Positions 13,760 to 23,380 of a stretch of DNA of 64,000 nucleotides are shown one piece after another (the first letter of the stretch is position 1; the number at the start of each line of letters is the position of its first letter). Below the pieces are notes generated by a model, which saw only the letters and a program-made list of their open reading frames with translations, searched no databases and was not told where the DNA came from. The DNA lies in NCBI RefSeq assembly GCF_018336815.1, contig NZ_CP050497.1:868001-932000 (forward strand), given 5' to 3'. The translations under genes were made by a program, and so were the position numbers. This DNA is from Treponema vincentii (GTDB lineage Bacteria > Spirochaetota > Spirochaetia > Treponematales > Treponemataceae).

Positions 13760-14339
13760 ATGGCAACAGTTAAAGCGATGGATCTTTTTTGAAGCGTATG
13801 CAAAACAGAAACTGCCGATGGATCAAGGATATATTGTTTCATCGTTCTTTAAAGAAGATTCTGCGTACAGTATTTACGAGATCGTTTCCTATGCGACCCT
13901 AAAGGATATTTACCTAACAAGTAATGGCTTAACTTTTCAAACAAACGGAAAAAAACTTTTCTTGTTTGTCGAACCGGAAAACTATTCCCATAAGTCTATG
14001 GAACCCTACTGCCGTGAGCGCGACTTTCAAGTACCGCTGCGATTTAAAGATTCAAATATCATCACTGCAAAAAATCAATCAAAAATTATTTTCAGTAAGG
14101 AGCCGCAAGAGGCATTGTCGGCATTTACTATTGTTAAGCCTACAGGTATAAACTTTGCTTTCCTCTTTTACCCGCTTCCCGATGTATTTCAATCCATCGA
14201 ACTGTTCTTTGAACAAACCTTAAATAAGGAAGCCGGAGTTCCGCTCCGTGATGCAAAAAATGCCGCAAAAGAATTTGCTCAGTTAAGTTCAAAGGTGCTG
14301 ACGTGGCCGAATCTGGAAGAACAAAAAGCCGGTAAATAA
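13760..14339 (+). CDS. Conserved hypothetical protein, one-base frameshift
   Basis: The ribosome binding site GGAGGA (13748-13753) is six bases before ATG 13760, which starts MATVKAMDLF. The frame then stops at once because of a T6 run at 13785-13790. With five T it continues EAYAKQKLPMDQGYIVSSFF and so on, giving 192 aa. An alternative TTG start at 13746 avoids the shift but would overlap the ribosome binding site. The product is soluble, without signal peptide, and I do not recognise the family. The single extra base follows the same pattern as other frameshifts in this window, so the gene is probably intact. Confidence 0.7.
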
Positions 14340-14382
14340 TTAGGTGTAAAGACGAAAACGCTGTATAATCGAAATACGGTTT

Positions 14383-14440
14383 AAACCGCTCCGAGCCGTC
14401 TATTTTCCATTTGAATAGGTGTCAGAGCGGTTTTATTTTT
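14383..14440. terminator. Bidirectional terminator between convergent genes
   Basis: AAACCGCTC at 14383-14391 pairs with GAGCGGTTT at 14425-14433, with further weak pairing inside and T-rich sequence on both outer sides. It lies between the gene at 13760 and the leftward AAA+ gene, whose stop is within the right arm. Confidence 0.7.
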
Positions 14441-16262
14441 CTCCAAGCAGTTGTTTTAATTCCTGTATCTCTGCAACCAGTTTTGAGCGCTGAATATTCT
14501 GATATTGCTTGGGCAGCATCTCTTTACTGGTACACTCGAGTACAGCGACTAAATTCTGTAATTCAATATCATAGGGATAGGAGGGCGGAATAAAATCGTC
14601 GATTGTCTGTTCGATATCTTCCGCTGTCAACATCATACGGTTGTCAGCACTTGCATTCATTTTCGACCGAACCAAAATGGCCTCAATGTCCGCACCGGAT
14701 ATAGGAAATTTCAGCTTTCTATTGATAATATTAGAAAAAGAAATATCTTTTGTTTTAATTTTCAACTTTCGTTGCAGCGTTTCAAAAATCTCAACTTTTT
14801 CTGTCAACGTTTCAGGATAAAAAAGAGCTAAGTGCTCCTCCGCTCTTCCTTGCCGTTTTAAGTCTATCGGCAATAAATCGGGACGGCTGGTAATTAAAAA
14901 CCAGATGATTTTTCCGCGGTAATCGGTGTTGCCCATAAAGTTTGCAATTTGCGCAAATACGCGGGAGGAACCGACACCATCCTGCATTTTACGGTTTCCT
15001 AAAACGGCATCCGCTTCATCGATCATCACGGCAACAGGCGCCATTGCTCGCAGAATATTCAGCACTTTTTCTAAATTCGATTCGGTTGTCCCCTGCCATT
15101 GCGTATGAAAATTTTTAAGCCGCACCATCGGGATGCCGATCTCTCCGGCAAATGCCGAAACGAGGAAGGACTTACCCGTGCCGATCGGCCCTGAAATTAA
15201 ATAGCCCATCGGGAGCACATCGGTTCTTCCCTGTTTAAGCGCCTTTGCCATCGACTTAAAGCGCTTTTTTACAAATTCATGCCCTGCAATAAATGAGAGG
15301 TCATGCTCCGTTTCCAAAAACTCCAGCAACCCGCCCGCTTCGTTTTCGATAATTTCCTGCTTTTTTTTGCGAAGGTATTCAAACGTAATCGGTATGTCTT
15401 CGTTGTACGATTCTTTTGCCAGCTGATTAAGATTTAATAGATTTAATCCCGATGTCAGCTTTCCCATCCGCTCGGCATTGAGGAGACGTTCCAATAATAG
15501 TTCTCCTTTATTTTGCAAATACGTTAAAAAATGAATACGGATTGCTTCCGACGGAAGCGGGATAGCGACTTTAACCGTTGAAGGAGAGGCAACGAGTCGG
15601 GAATTCACATCGGCAAGATTTTCGGTCAACATAACAACCGAAATATCTTCATTGGTAAATTGAGGATCGTGTGACCAGCGGTTCAAGGTAACCAAGCAGT
15701 AGCGATCAACTGCATCGAGGTTCCCGATTTCCTCCGCAGGGATAACCGTTTCCGCATAATCGATAATCAATACCATTCTGCGGCCGCTTCCCATATTCAG
15801 CGTAAAATAGCGTTCAAGGTATGCAAAGGCTTTAACGGGATCGCGGGAATAAAAATCTTCGATGGGAACTTCGGGATACCGGCTGTGCATCGTTGCAATA
15901 TAGGTCTGATCCATTTCTTGCATACAAAAAGATACGCCGCTCGATTTATCGTAAAATACGATAATATCTTTGTTACCGAAAATGACCTCCGAAATATAAT
16001 CCCATATCTTTACAAAAACAAAATGAGCGCTTGCCCGATGATTGTGCGGCAGGAAATCACGGATATTACCATGTACAAAATAAAGATTGACCGTTTCGGT
16101 ACAGTATTTAGTTGCGAGTTCCTGCGCCCACGGCGGTAAATCGTGGATAAGCTCGCTATTGTATTTAATCAGTTTTTTTCCCGAAGACAATTTCCCATCC
16201 CCCTCTTCGATAAATACCATATACAAAAACCGATAAAAACACAATAGAAATGAGGCGCCCAT
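14433..16262 (-). CDS. AAA+ ATPase, conserved in Treponema
   Basis: 609 aa if ATG 16262 is used. ATG 16220 or a TTG about 30 codons in, with GAGGGGG before it, are alternatives, because no ribosome binding site precedes 16262. The C-terminal half is a classical AAA module: Walker A GPIGTGKS, Walker B VAVMIDEADA, then SRPDLLPIDLKRQGRAEEH with the arginine-finger region. The N-terminal half has a degenerate AAA-like layout (LYFVHGNIRDFLP, MVLIIDYAETVIP, VVMLTENLADV) without a P-loop lysine. This suggests two AAA halves, only one catalytic. It sits eight bases downstream of yggT, so the two are likely co-transcribed. Substrate unknown. Confidence 0.8.
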   Translation of the reverse strand: MGASFLLCFYRFLYMVFIEEGDGKLSSGKKLIKYNSELIHDLPPWAQELATKYCTETVNLYFVHGNIRDFLPHNHRASAHFVFVKIWDYISEVIFGNKDIIVFYDKSSGVSFCMQEMDQTYIATMHSRYPEVPIEDFYSRDPVKAFAYLERYFTLNMGSGRRMVLIIDYAETVIPAEEIGNLDAVDRYCLVTLNRWSHDPQFTNEDISVVMLTENLADVNSRLVASPSTVKVAIPLPSEAIRIHFLTYLQNKGELLLERLLNAERMGKLTSGLNLLNLNQLAKESYNEDIPITFEYLRKKKQEIIENEAGGLLEFLETEHDLSFIAGHEFVKKRFKSMAKALKQGRTDVLPMGYLISGPIGTGKSFLVSAFAGEIGIPMVRLKNFHTQWQGTTESNLEKVLNILRAMAPVAVMIDEADAVLGNRKMQDGVGSSRVFAQIANFMGNTDYRGKIIWFLITSRPDLLPIDLKRQGRAEEHLALFYPETLTEKVEIFETLQRKLKIKTKDISFSNIINRKLKFPISGADIEAILVRSKMNASADNRMMLTAEDIEQTIDDFIPPSYPYDIELQNLVAVLECTSKEMLPKQYQNIQRSKLVAEIQELKQLLGEK

Positions 16263-16270
16263 GGTGGTTT

Positions 16271-16861
16271 CTACATAATTCTTATTACCTTAAATTGAAA
16301 TAATAGAGAACCGAAAAAAAGGCCAAGCGCAATACGGACTAAAAGGATAATGAGAATCGTCAATATCAGTCGGGTACGGTACTGCAGCGGCTTTCGCGGA
16401 AAAAAACCGGTAACCTTTGCAATAACGGGACTTAAAAATTTATCCAAGTTATACCAAAACGGAGAGCTGTTTGACGAACCGAAAAGATCGTACACAAGCC
16501 GAATAATCAAAAAAATGATCAGCAGGTTGAGCATAAAACCGATAAACGACCATATCAGTTGCATGATGCTCACAAATACTACCCAAAGGGAAATCGTTCC
16601 TGTCGCAAGGATGGAAGTAATAAGCTGCGCTGCAATGGACAAGATACCGAGCGATAAAATAGGTGAAAAATCGACCATACCGATGCGGGTAAATCTGAAT
16701 CGTCTGAACCAATTTAGATAAGGATCGCAAATGGATGATAACACCCTGCCGAATGATGAATACGCCGCAGAAGGAACCCACGACAGCAAAATCTTAATAA
16801 AACATAAAAAGAGATAGGCATTGATCAGCTGCCTAACAGTTAATAATAATGAACGCACCAT
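16271..16861 (-). CDS. YggT family membrane protein
   Basis: 196 aa. The N-terminal hydrophobic segment (LINAYLFLCFIKILLSWVP), then the characteristic SSICDPYLNWFRRFRF (the P-Y-L-x-x-F-R-x-x-F motif of YggT proteins) and GMVDFSPILSLGIL. A second half repeats the layout (FLSPVIAKVTGFFP and a last membrane helix), so two YGGT units with about four membrane helices are present. YggT/CcmB-related proteins affect osmotic stress tolerance and cell-division organisation in other bacteria; the role here is not known. It is followed closely by the AAA+ gene. ATG 16861 is the start; GAGG lies just upstream (complement of CCTC at 16870-16873). Confidence 0.85.
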   Translation of the reverse strand: MVRSLLLTVRQLINAYLFLCFIKILLSWVPSAAYSSFGRVLSSICDPYLNWFRRFRFTRIGMVDFSPILSLGILSIAAQLITSILATGTISLWVVFVSIMQLIWSFIGFMLNLLIIFLIIRLVYDLFGSSNSSPFWYNLDKFLSPVIAKVTGFFPRKPLQYRTRLILTILIILLVRIALGLFFGSLLFQFKVIRIM

Positions 16862-16915
16862 AACAGGCTCCTCATATCAATCGGCAATATTTCGCCGATC
16901 GGCATTTCCGTATAA

Positions 16916-17057
16916 GAAAATCTCTAAAAACTTCAATTTTTAGAGATTTTCCTTAGATTTAATTTGCGATGTTTCAATTTAAGTAATTACAATATAAAAA
17001 CTTAAATTGAAACTCGTCGGGCATCTCTAAAAGCTAACCGAGTTTTTAGAGATGCCC
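16916..17057. repeat. Three perfect palindromes in series
   Basis: Stem 1: GAAAATCTCTAAAAA (16916-16930) with its complement at 16937-16951. Stem 2: GTTTCAATTTAAGT (16971-16984) with 17000-17013. Stem 3: GGGCATCTCTAAAA (17019-17032) with 17044-17057. The third is a member of the dispersed family 3 hairpins. They lie between divergent genes (yggT and hppA), so simple terminator roles do not explain them. Confidence 0.85.
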
Positions 17058-17345
17058 ATAACATACTGATTAAAATGCAAACCGTAAAGCCCTTTGCGAT
17101 AACGCATGTTGTGATAACGCAGAGCAGATGCGCCATCTATTTTCAAAAGAGCGATTGCCATTATCAGGCGATAAAAATAGGCGGTAAAATCGGGCTTGAA
17201 AAAACATATTCCATGTATTAGAATACAAAATTAGTTCCAATAAAAGGTCCTTTGGACATATCACTGAAACGGTGGTTATAAATTGTAATAGAATCTTCTA
17301 TAAAAACTTTATATAAGAGGAAAAAGTATTGAGAGGAGTAATAGT
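17058..17345 (+). promoter_or_regulatory. hppA upstream region with candidate promoter
   Basis: A solitary family 2 right end (TATTTTCAAAAG) lies near 17135-17146. A possible promoter is TTGGAC (17252-17257) with TATAAA at 17277-17282, spacing 19. The ribosome binding site GAGAGGAG lies at 17332-17339. No gene is seen. Confidence 0.4.
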
Positions 17346-19427
17346 ATGATGACGAATCTTGTGTATTCCGTATTGGCGCTTGTTCTTGCGGGGAGCATTG
17401 CAGCGCTGCTGTATGCCTTTGTAAAAACGCGCTGGATTAACCGGCAGCCGGTAGAGAACGACGACTTACGGCATATCAGCGGTTATATCTCGGAAGGAGC
17501 AATGGCTTTTTTGAACCGTGAATACAAGGCATTGGTACCCTTTATTGCAGCGGTTGCCTTGTTTTTGGCTGCCGGAAATAAAGGTGCGTTAAAGATAGAA
17601 GCGCTTACTTTTGTATTGGGCGCAGCGGTATCCCTGTTGGCAGGATTTATCGGTATGAAGGTCGCAACCGCTGCAAATGCGCGCACCGCACAGGCGGCCA
17701 AAAACGGCGGCCTTACCCCTGCGTTAAAGGTCGCCTTCTCCGGCGGCAGCGTCATGGGTATGAGCGTTGTCGGTCTTGCACTGCTTGGTTTCTTTATTGT
17801 GATGCTGGTTTCGTCCCTGTCGTATGGAACGGATATCAAGACTTTTTATGATATAACGCTGCCGCTCGGAACCGCTTTTTCGCTCGGAGCTTCATCGGTT
17901 GCGCTTTTCTCCCGTGTCGGCGGCGGTATCTTTACCAAAGCGGCAGACGTCGGCGCAGACTTGGTCGGTAAGGTAGAAAAAAACATCCCCGAAGACGATC
18001 CGCGCAATCCGGCTACCATTGCGGACAACGTCGGCGATAACGTCGGCGATGTTGCAGGAATGGGTGCTGACCTCTTTGAATCCTTTGTCGGTTCGTTAAT
18101 CGGGGCAATGATCCTCGGTTTAACCGTCGCCGCCTCCGATGATCTTAAATTAAAGCTTATGGTATTGCCGCTGTTGATTGCGGTTTTGGGCATTGTCGCA
18201 TCCTTAATCGGAACGATATTTGTGCGTGCAAAGCCGGGAAGCGATCCTCAAAAAGCATTGAACGCCGGTACCTTTGGCGCGGCGATTCTGGCGACCGTTT
18301 TCTTATTTATCGTATTGAAGTTCTTCATCGGCGAGGAAACCTTTAACGGAAGCGCCGGTATGTATCACATCTTCGGCGCAACAATTACCGGTCTTGCATC
18401 CGGCGTACTTATCGGGCTTTTAACCGAATACTACACCGGCACGGGCAAAAAACCGGTTGTTTCGATTATGAATTCATGCGAAACAGGCGCCGCAACAACG
18501 ATTATCACAGGACTCGGTGTCGGTATGCGGAGCGCTTTCCCGACCATCGTATTGATCGGAGCGGCAATCTGGGGCAGCTTCAGCTTGGCTGGCCTCTACG
18601 GCGTCGGTATTGCGGCGGTCGGTATGCTGGTTACGCTCGGTATTCAGTTGGCAGTCGATGCTTACGGCCCCATCGCGGATAACGCAGGTGGTCTTGCTCA
18701 GATGGCGGAATTCCCGGGCGAAGTACGCGAAATTACCGACAACCTCGACGCCGTTGGGAACACCACCGCAGCAATCGGAAAAGGTTTTGCAATCGGTTCC
18801 GCAGCGTTAACCGCTATCATCCTTTTCACTTCATTCAAAGAACATACCGGCGTCAATATCGTCGATATTACGAATATTCCCGTTCTGACCGGTATTTTGC
18901 TGGGCGTTGCGGTGCCGTTCCTATTCTCCGCTATGGCGATGTCCGCAGTCGGTAAAGCCGCGTACAAGATGATAGAAGAAGTACGCAGTCAGTTTAAAAA
19001 CAAGCCCGGTATTTTGAACAACACTGAAAAGCCGGACTATAAGCGCTGTGTAGATATCAGCACGCAGGCAGCCATCCGCGAAATGGTTATTCCCGGTCTT
19101 GTCGCCATTATCACACCGATTTTAGTCGGCTTCGTCGGCGGTCCGGCGATGCTTATCGGGTTATTAACCGGCGTTACCGGCTCCGGCGTTGTACTCGCTA
19201 TCTTTATGGCAAATTCGGGCGGTGCATGGGATAACGCAAAGAAGATGATTGAATCGGGCAGCGGCGCAGGGAAAGGTTCGGAAGCGCACAAGGCTGCTGT
19301 TGTCGGTGATACGGTTGGAGATCCCTTCAAAGATACCGCCGGTCCTTCAATCAATATTTTGATAAAGCTGATGTCGATGGTCTCATTGGTTATCGCACCG
19401 ATGTTGAAAACGTTCTGGGGCTTATAA
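17346..19427 (+). CDS. hppA: Membrane-bound ion-translocating pyrophosphatase
   Basis: 693 aa, about 16 membrane helices. It couples pyrophosphate hydrolysis to pumping of Na+ or H+ across the inner membrane. Signature stretches are present: [20 protein letters not shown] and [20 protein letters not shown] (catalytic Asp/Lys cluster), and [17 protein letters not shown] near the C-terminus. At the site that separates K+-dependent from K+-independent enzymes the sequence is [10 protein letters not shown], the Ala/Gly form of K+-dependent pumps, which are often Na+-translocating. Monocistronic, with a good ribosome binding site before ATG 17346 and a strong terminator after the stop. The enzyme recovers energy from biosynthetic PPi. 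Confidence 0.96.
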   Translation: MMTNLVYSVLALVLAGSIAALLYAFVKTRWINRQPVENDDLRHISGYISEGAMAFLNREYKALVPFIAAVALFLAAGNKGALKIEALTFVLGAAVSLLAGFIGMKVATAANARTAQAAKNGGLTPALKVAFSGGSVMGMSVVGLALLGFFIVMLVSSLSYGTDIKTFYDITLPLGTAFSLGASSVALFSRVGGGIFTKAADVGADLVGKVEKNIPEDDPRNPATIADNVGDNVGDVAGMGADLFESFVGSLIGAMILGLTVAASDDLKLKLMVLPLLIAVLGIVASLIGTIFVRAKPGSDPQKALNAGTFGAAILATVFLFIVLKFFIGEETFNGSAGMYHIFGATITGLASGVLIGLLTEYYTGTGKKPVVSIMNSCETGAATTIITGLGVGMRSAFPTIVLIGAAIWGSFSLAGLYGVGIAAVGMLVTLGIQLAVDAYGPIADNAGGLAQMAEFPGEVREITDNLDAVGNTTAAIGKGFAIGSAALTAIILFTSFKEHTGVNIVDITNIPVLTGILLGVAVPFLFSAMAMSAVGKAAYKMIEEVRSQFKNKPGILNNTEKPDYKRCVDISTQAAIREMVIPGLVAIITPILVGFVGGPAMLIGLLTGVTGSGVVLAIFMANSGGAWDNAKKMIESGSGAGKGSEAHKAAVVGDTVGDPFKDTAGPSINILIKLMSMVSLVIAPMLKTFWGL

Positions 19428-19486
19428 AAGAAGTCCTCTGTATAGCGCTTGCGGTACTACGCTCCGATGGGTGTAAACCGCAGGGC

Positions 19487-19529
19487 AAAAAAAAGCCGGT
19501 TTATGGTTGTCCATAGACCGGCTTTTTTA
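19487..19529 (+). terminator. Terminator of hppA
   Basis: GCCGGTTTATGG (19495-19506) pairs with CCATAGACCGGC (19511-19522), 12 bp with one G-U pair, followed by T6 and preceded by A8. It could act in both directions, and trpS reads toward it from the right. Confidence 0.9.
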
Positions 19530-19669
19530 TGTAAAGCACGGAGATAAAAACATCTAAGAAAATCAGGGATAATTCAAATAAATAATTGGTAATTATAGAA
19601 ACGCTCACACAGTGCGATAAAAGAGAGCGTACAAGAAAATTTCTTTAATTACACATTACCCATTATCAA

Positions 19670-20710
19670 TTATTTTTTCGCTTCTTCCGCTTTTCGGGAA
19701 ATTTTATTCCAAACACCGAAAACCCCCATCGCTTTTTTTACGATTTTAAGGGTTTGTGCGGCTTCCGCCCGCATCTTCATCGTGCCGTTGTAAATAATCT
19801 CGTCGATGAAGCCTCGCTTGGATGCATACATCGCACGCCGTTCTCTAATAGGTTCAAGGAAAGTATTGATGGCGGCGGCGAGTTTATCCTTTACTTCAAC
19901 ATCGCCGACTTTTCCCTTCCGGTAGCGTTCTTTTAAATCTTCAATTTCTGCTTTGTTCGGATTAAAGGCATCATGGTAGATGAACACCGGATTCCCTTCC
20001 ACGGTACCCGGAATATCGGCGCTGGTTCGGTTGGGATCGGTGTACATACTGCGTACCTTTTTTACCACCGTTTTTTCATCATCGCAGAGGAATATCGCAT
20101 TGCCGAGGCTCTTCGACATCTTAGCTTGTCCATCCGTGCCGACAAGCGAGCCGTAGTCGCTCACCATAACCTCCGGCAACGGAAACACATCGCCGTACAT
20201 ATAGTTAAAACGCTTTGCAATTTCCCGCGTCAATTCGACATGGCTTTCGTTGTCCTTGCCGACCGGCACCAGATTTGCACGGGGGAGCAAGATATCGGCA
20301 GCCTGCAGCACAGGATAGCCGAGGAGACCAAGCGGTAATTCGGAAAGATGTGCAGCCTTTGCCATATCTTTTATAGAAGGAATACGCTGCAGTCGCGGCA
20401 CGGTAACAAGGTCGGCAAAAAACAGGTTCAGCTCGCAAACTTCCGGCACTGCCGATTGCAAATAAATAACCGATTTTTCAGGATCAATTCCACAGGCTAA
20501 ATAGTCCAGCGCCATTTGCCGCACATTATCGGCAAGTTCATCGATATAGTGTTTTTCGGGCTTTGTCGTCAGTGTATGCAAGTCCGCAATAATAAAAAAA
20601 CATTCAAATTCTTCTTGAAGCCGTACTCGATTCCTAATCGAGCCGACATAATGCCCCAGATGAAGATTACCCGTAGGGCGATCACCCGTTAAAATTCGTT
20701 TTCTTTCCAT
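19670..20710 (-). CDS. trpS: Tryptophanyl-tRNA synthetase
   Basis: 346 aa class I aminoacyl-tRNA synthetase charging tRNA-Trp. The HIGH signature appears as [12 protein letters not shown] (residues about 14-25) and the KMSKS signature as [23 protein letters not shown] is the usual bacterial TrpS opening. The length equals the family norm. ATG 20710 is the natural start ([14 protein letters not shown]); no strong ribosome binding site is visible. It is followed by about 240 bases of non-coding sequence shared with the hppA terminator. Confidence 0.97.
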   Translation of the reverse strand: MERKRILTGDRPTGNLHLGHYVGSIRNRVRLQEEFECFFIIADLHTLTTKPEKHYIDELADNVRQMALDYLACGIDPEKSVIYLQSAVPEVCELNLFFADLVTVPRLQRIPSIKDMAKAAHLSELPLGLLGYPVLQAADILLPRANLVPVGKDNESHVELTREIAKRFNYMYGDVFPLPEVMVSDYGSLVGTDGQAKMSKSLGNAIFLCDDEKTVVKKVRSMYTDPNRTSADIPGTVEGNPVFIYHDAFNPNKAEIEDLKERYRKGKVGDVEVKDKLAAAINTFLEPIRERRAMYASKRGFIDEIIYNGTMKMRAEAAQTLKIVKKAMGVFGVWNKISRKAEEAKK

Positions 20711-20792
20711 AAAGGTGATAGTATCATGTTTATATTTAGCAGCGCAAGGGTAACCGTACCTGAGTTGTTAACGGTTACCATGGGAGATGCCC

Positions 20793-21494
20793 TTATCTTC
20801 TTTTGCCGAATAAGCGGAGAAGCGCTAAGAAGATATTGATAAAGTCGAGATACAGCTCTAATGCGCCGATAATCGCAACCTTTTTAAAGTTTTCATTATC
20901 CTGTGCATAGCGGGCAGCTTGTGTAATCTTTTGAGTGTCATAAGCGGTTAGTCCGGTGAAAACACCGACCGTTACAAAAGAAATCAGCCAATCAAGTGAA
21001 GAAGAACGCATAAACATATTAACAAGCGAGGCAATTATCAGCCCGATAACAGCCATCATCAGGTACTTACCCGCCGATTGCAGATTATTCTTCGTTGTTG
21101 CACCGTAAACGCTCATTGCACCGAACATCAGCGCCGTTATTACGAAGATACGGACAACAGAAGTACCGGTATATACAAAGAGTACCGACGAGAGCGTCAA
21201 GCCGTTAACAATTGAGTAGATAACAAAAGAAGCGGCTGCAGCAGGGAAGCTCATCTTTCTGATGCCTGCCGACAAAATAATGACAAGCGCAAATTCCGCA
21301 ATAATCAAGCCTAAGAAGGTAAAACGATTCCCAAAGATAAAATAGAGAAGCGTTTCGCTATTGAATACTGCAAAGGCTGCAATTCCGCTCATTGCTAAAG
21401 CTGCAACCATCCATCCATATACGGCGGTGATAAACCGCTGAGTGATTTTTTCATTTGCTTGCTGCAATGAAATATTGTCAGTTGATGTGTTCAT
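20793..21494 (-). CDS. BAX inhibitor-1/YccA family membrane protein
   Basis: About 233 aa from ATG 21494 (MNTSTDNISLQQANEKITQRF); the frame can be extended five codons to a TTG, which I consider less likely. Seven hydrophobic segments and the C-terminal YDTQKITQAARYAQDNENFKK followed by ELYLDFINIFLALLRLFG are the hallmark of the Bax inhibitor-1 (YccA/YetJ) family. Family members are inner-membrane proteins; YetJ is a pH-sensitive calcium leak channel and YccA modulates FtsH. The role here is not known. It lies upstream of trpS by 82 bases on the same strand. Confidence 0.92.
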   Translation of the reverse strand: MNTSTDNISLQQANEKITQRFITAVYGWMVAALAMSGIAAFAVFNSETLLYFIFGNRFTFLGLIIAEFALVIILSAGIRKMSFPAAAASFVIYSIVNGLTLSSVLFVYTGTSVVRIFVITALMFGAMSVYGATTKNNLQSAGKYLMMAVIGLIIASLVNMFMRSSSLDWLISFVTVGVFTGLTAYDTQKITQAARYAQDNENFKKVAIIGALELYLDFINIFLALLRLFGKRR

Positions 21495-21605
21495 ACACTT
21501 AATATACAAACGAATATCTATTCTGTCAATGAATTACTTAACAGGGCACAAGGCATTAAAACCGCTATGGAGACGGCGGCTCTGATACGCTCACACGGCT
21601 CAGCC

Positions 21606-22505
21606 CTATAGGTAGTATTTCCGATGTTCAGGATAGACGCCCCGCTCCAGAACGCGGTTGACTTGCGCGAGCATTGCATCCCTATCCTGCGGCAGCGTCC
21701 CTTTCAGCGTTAAAAAGTTGGAGGCGTGATTGGAGCGGAAAATCACCGGAGCGGTCATCTCTTCAACATGGATATTTTCTAAAATCAGCTTTAATTCTTT
21801 AACAACTTCTTCGATCCCGACAACCGTGTAATTCCCTTCGGCGGCGGCTTTGGTAAGATAGCTGCCGTCCTCAAGCCGCAAGGTGAGCAGCCCCGCATAC
21901 GTCAAATACATTTTGGAGATAATCTCACCGGTTTTAATCGCATGCTGCGTGTTATCCCGCTCCGCGCCGTTAATTCCTAAAATAAAAGTTGCCGACAGCT
22001 CCATTCCCGCGTCTTTTACTTTATACGAAAGTTTGATCAGCTCCGCCGCCGTTGTTCCCTTCCGAATAAACTTGAGCGTTTCATCATCGCCGCTTTCCAC
22101 ACCGAGATACAAGAGTGTCAGCCCCTTCGAGGCCAGCAGCTGCAATTCTTCCGGAGACTTCTGCCTGATATTGAGATGGGTTGCATAGCAGGACACTCGT
22201 TTGCACTGCGGAATAACGGCCGCGATCGCGTCCAGCACTGCGACTAAGTATTCCGTCGGGGCAGTCAACGCATCGCCGTCCGCCAAGAATACCTTATCGA
22301 CACGGCGGTAGTGCTCGGCAAACATCACGAGTTCCTGCTTCACCGTTTCGATCGGTTTAATATGGAATTTTTTTGTCTGGTACATTCCGCAAAAGACGCA
22401 GCGGTTATACGAGCAGCCGAGCGTTACCTGCAAGATTAAAGAATATGCCTCGCTCGGCGGACGGTACAGCGGATAGTCGTAAGGGTCGTAAAGCGTATCG
22501 TACAT
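21606..22505 (-). CDS. Radical SAM protein
   Basis: About 299 aa. The cluster-binding CxxxCxxC is present near the N-terminus (GCSYNRCVFCGMY, residues about 33-45). SAM-binding elements follow, such as LGVESGDDETLKFIRKGTT and ATFILGINGAERD, typical of the Elp3/HemN-like TIM-barrel core (PF04055). Substrate cannot be told. I use ATG 22505; TTG 22511 is two codons upstream. It follows the TSUP permease gene almost without gap, so they share a transcript. Confidence 0.88.
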   Translation of the reverse strand: MYDTLYDPYDYPLYRPPSEAYSLILQVTLGCSYNRCVFCGMYQTKKFHIKPIETVKQELVMFAEHYRRVDKVFLADGDALTAPTEYLVAVLDAIAAVIPQCKRVSCYATHLNIRQKSPEELQLLASKGLTLLYLGVESGDDETLKFIRKGTTAAELIKLSYKVKDAGMELSATFILGINGAERDNTQHAIKTGEIISKMYLTYAGLLTLRLEDGSYLTKAAAEGNYTVVGIEEVVKELKLILENIHVEEMTAPVIFRSNHASNFLTLKGTLPQDRDAMLAQVNRVLERGVYPEHRKYYL

Positions 22506-22511
22506 CGGCAA

Positions 22512-23294
22512 TTATGAAAAGAACAGCGTTCCGAAAACATCGTAAAAGAGTTTTCCGAACAGCAGTATGATGACGCAGATCATCAGAGGTTTGATAAACG
22601 CAGTACCTTTTTTTATTGCAAAGCCTGCTCCGATATAGTTCCCGATGATGCCGAATACGGCGGCGGGAATCGCGATGGAATAGATGACTTTGTTGCCGAT
22701 GATGACGGCGATGAGCGACGCATAGTTCGATGCAAGGTTCAATACTTTGGCATTGCCGGAAGCGGTTTTAAGGTCGTACTTCATCCATGCGGAAAAAACG
22801 ATAATCGCGATAGTTCCCGTTCCCGGGCCGATCAGCCCGTCATAGAATCCGATAACGGAGCCGGCACAGGTTGCTAAGATGAACGCTTTCTTTTTGGGTA
22901 TATCGGCTGACTGATTCTCCGTACCGAAATCCCGTTTTAATAACAGCAGAACCGCGACAATCGGGAGAACGACGACCAATGCTGTTTTGAGCGTTTCTTG
23001 ATTGATCATCAATGCGATTCTGATACCGATATACGAAAATATAAACGAACAGACGGCGGAAATGGCAGCAACCTGCCAGTCAACTGCGCCGCTTTTAAAA
23101 AATCGCGCTGCGGAAAGCGTGGTACCGCACGCAGCGGAAAACTTATTGCATCCGATTGCCGTATGCGGCGGAAGCCCGACGAATAGATACGCAGGCAGCG
23201 AGATTAAGCCTCCGCCTCCTGCAGCGGAATCGACAAACCCCGCCAAAAAAACAAAGAACCATAGAAAGGCAAGCGCCCAAATAGTTAAATGCAT
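22512..23294 (-). CDS. TauE/SafE (TSUP) family permease
   Basis: 260 aa with about eight hydrophobic segments. The N-terminal FLAGFVDSAAGGGGLISLPAYLF and the mid-protein GFYDGLIGPGTGTI motif are the paired signatures of the sulfite exporter/TSUP family, which moves sulfur-containing or organic anions across the inner membrane. Substrate is not predictable from sequence alone. First gene of a probable two-gene unit with the radical SAM gene downstream. Confidence 0.92.
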   Translation of the reverse strand: MHLTIWALAFLWFFVFLAGFVDSAAGGGGLISLPAYLFVGLPPHTAIGCNKFSAACGTTLSAARFFKSGAVDWQVAAISAVCSFIFSYIGIRIALMINQETLKTALVVVLPIVAVLLLLKRDFGTENQSADIPKKKAFILATCAGSVIGFYDGLIGPGTGTIAIIVFSAWMKYDLKTASGNAKVLNLASNYASLIAVIIGNKVIYSIAIPAAVFGIIGNYIGAGFAIKKGTAFIKPLMICVIILLFGKLFYDVFGTLFFS

Positions 23295-23380
23295 AGGTCA
23301 TATTCTATCATCATTTTAGCCTTTTGAAAATATACCTTTTCAATATCTAAAACACAAAACTACAGTGTACATCATCCTAA

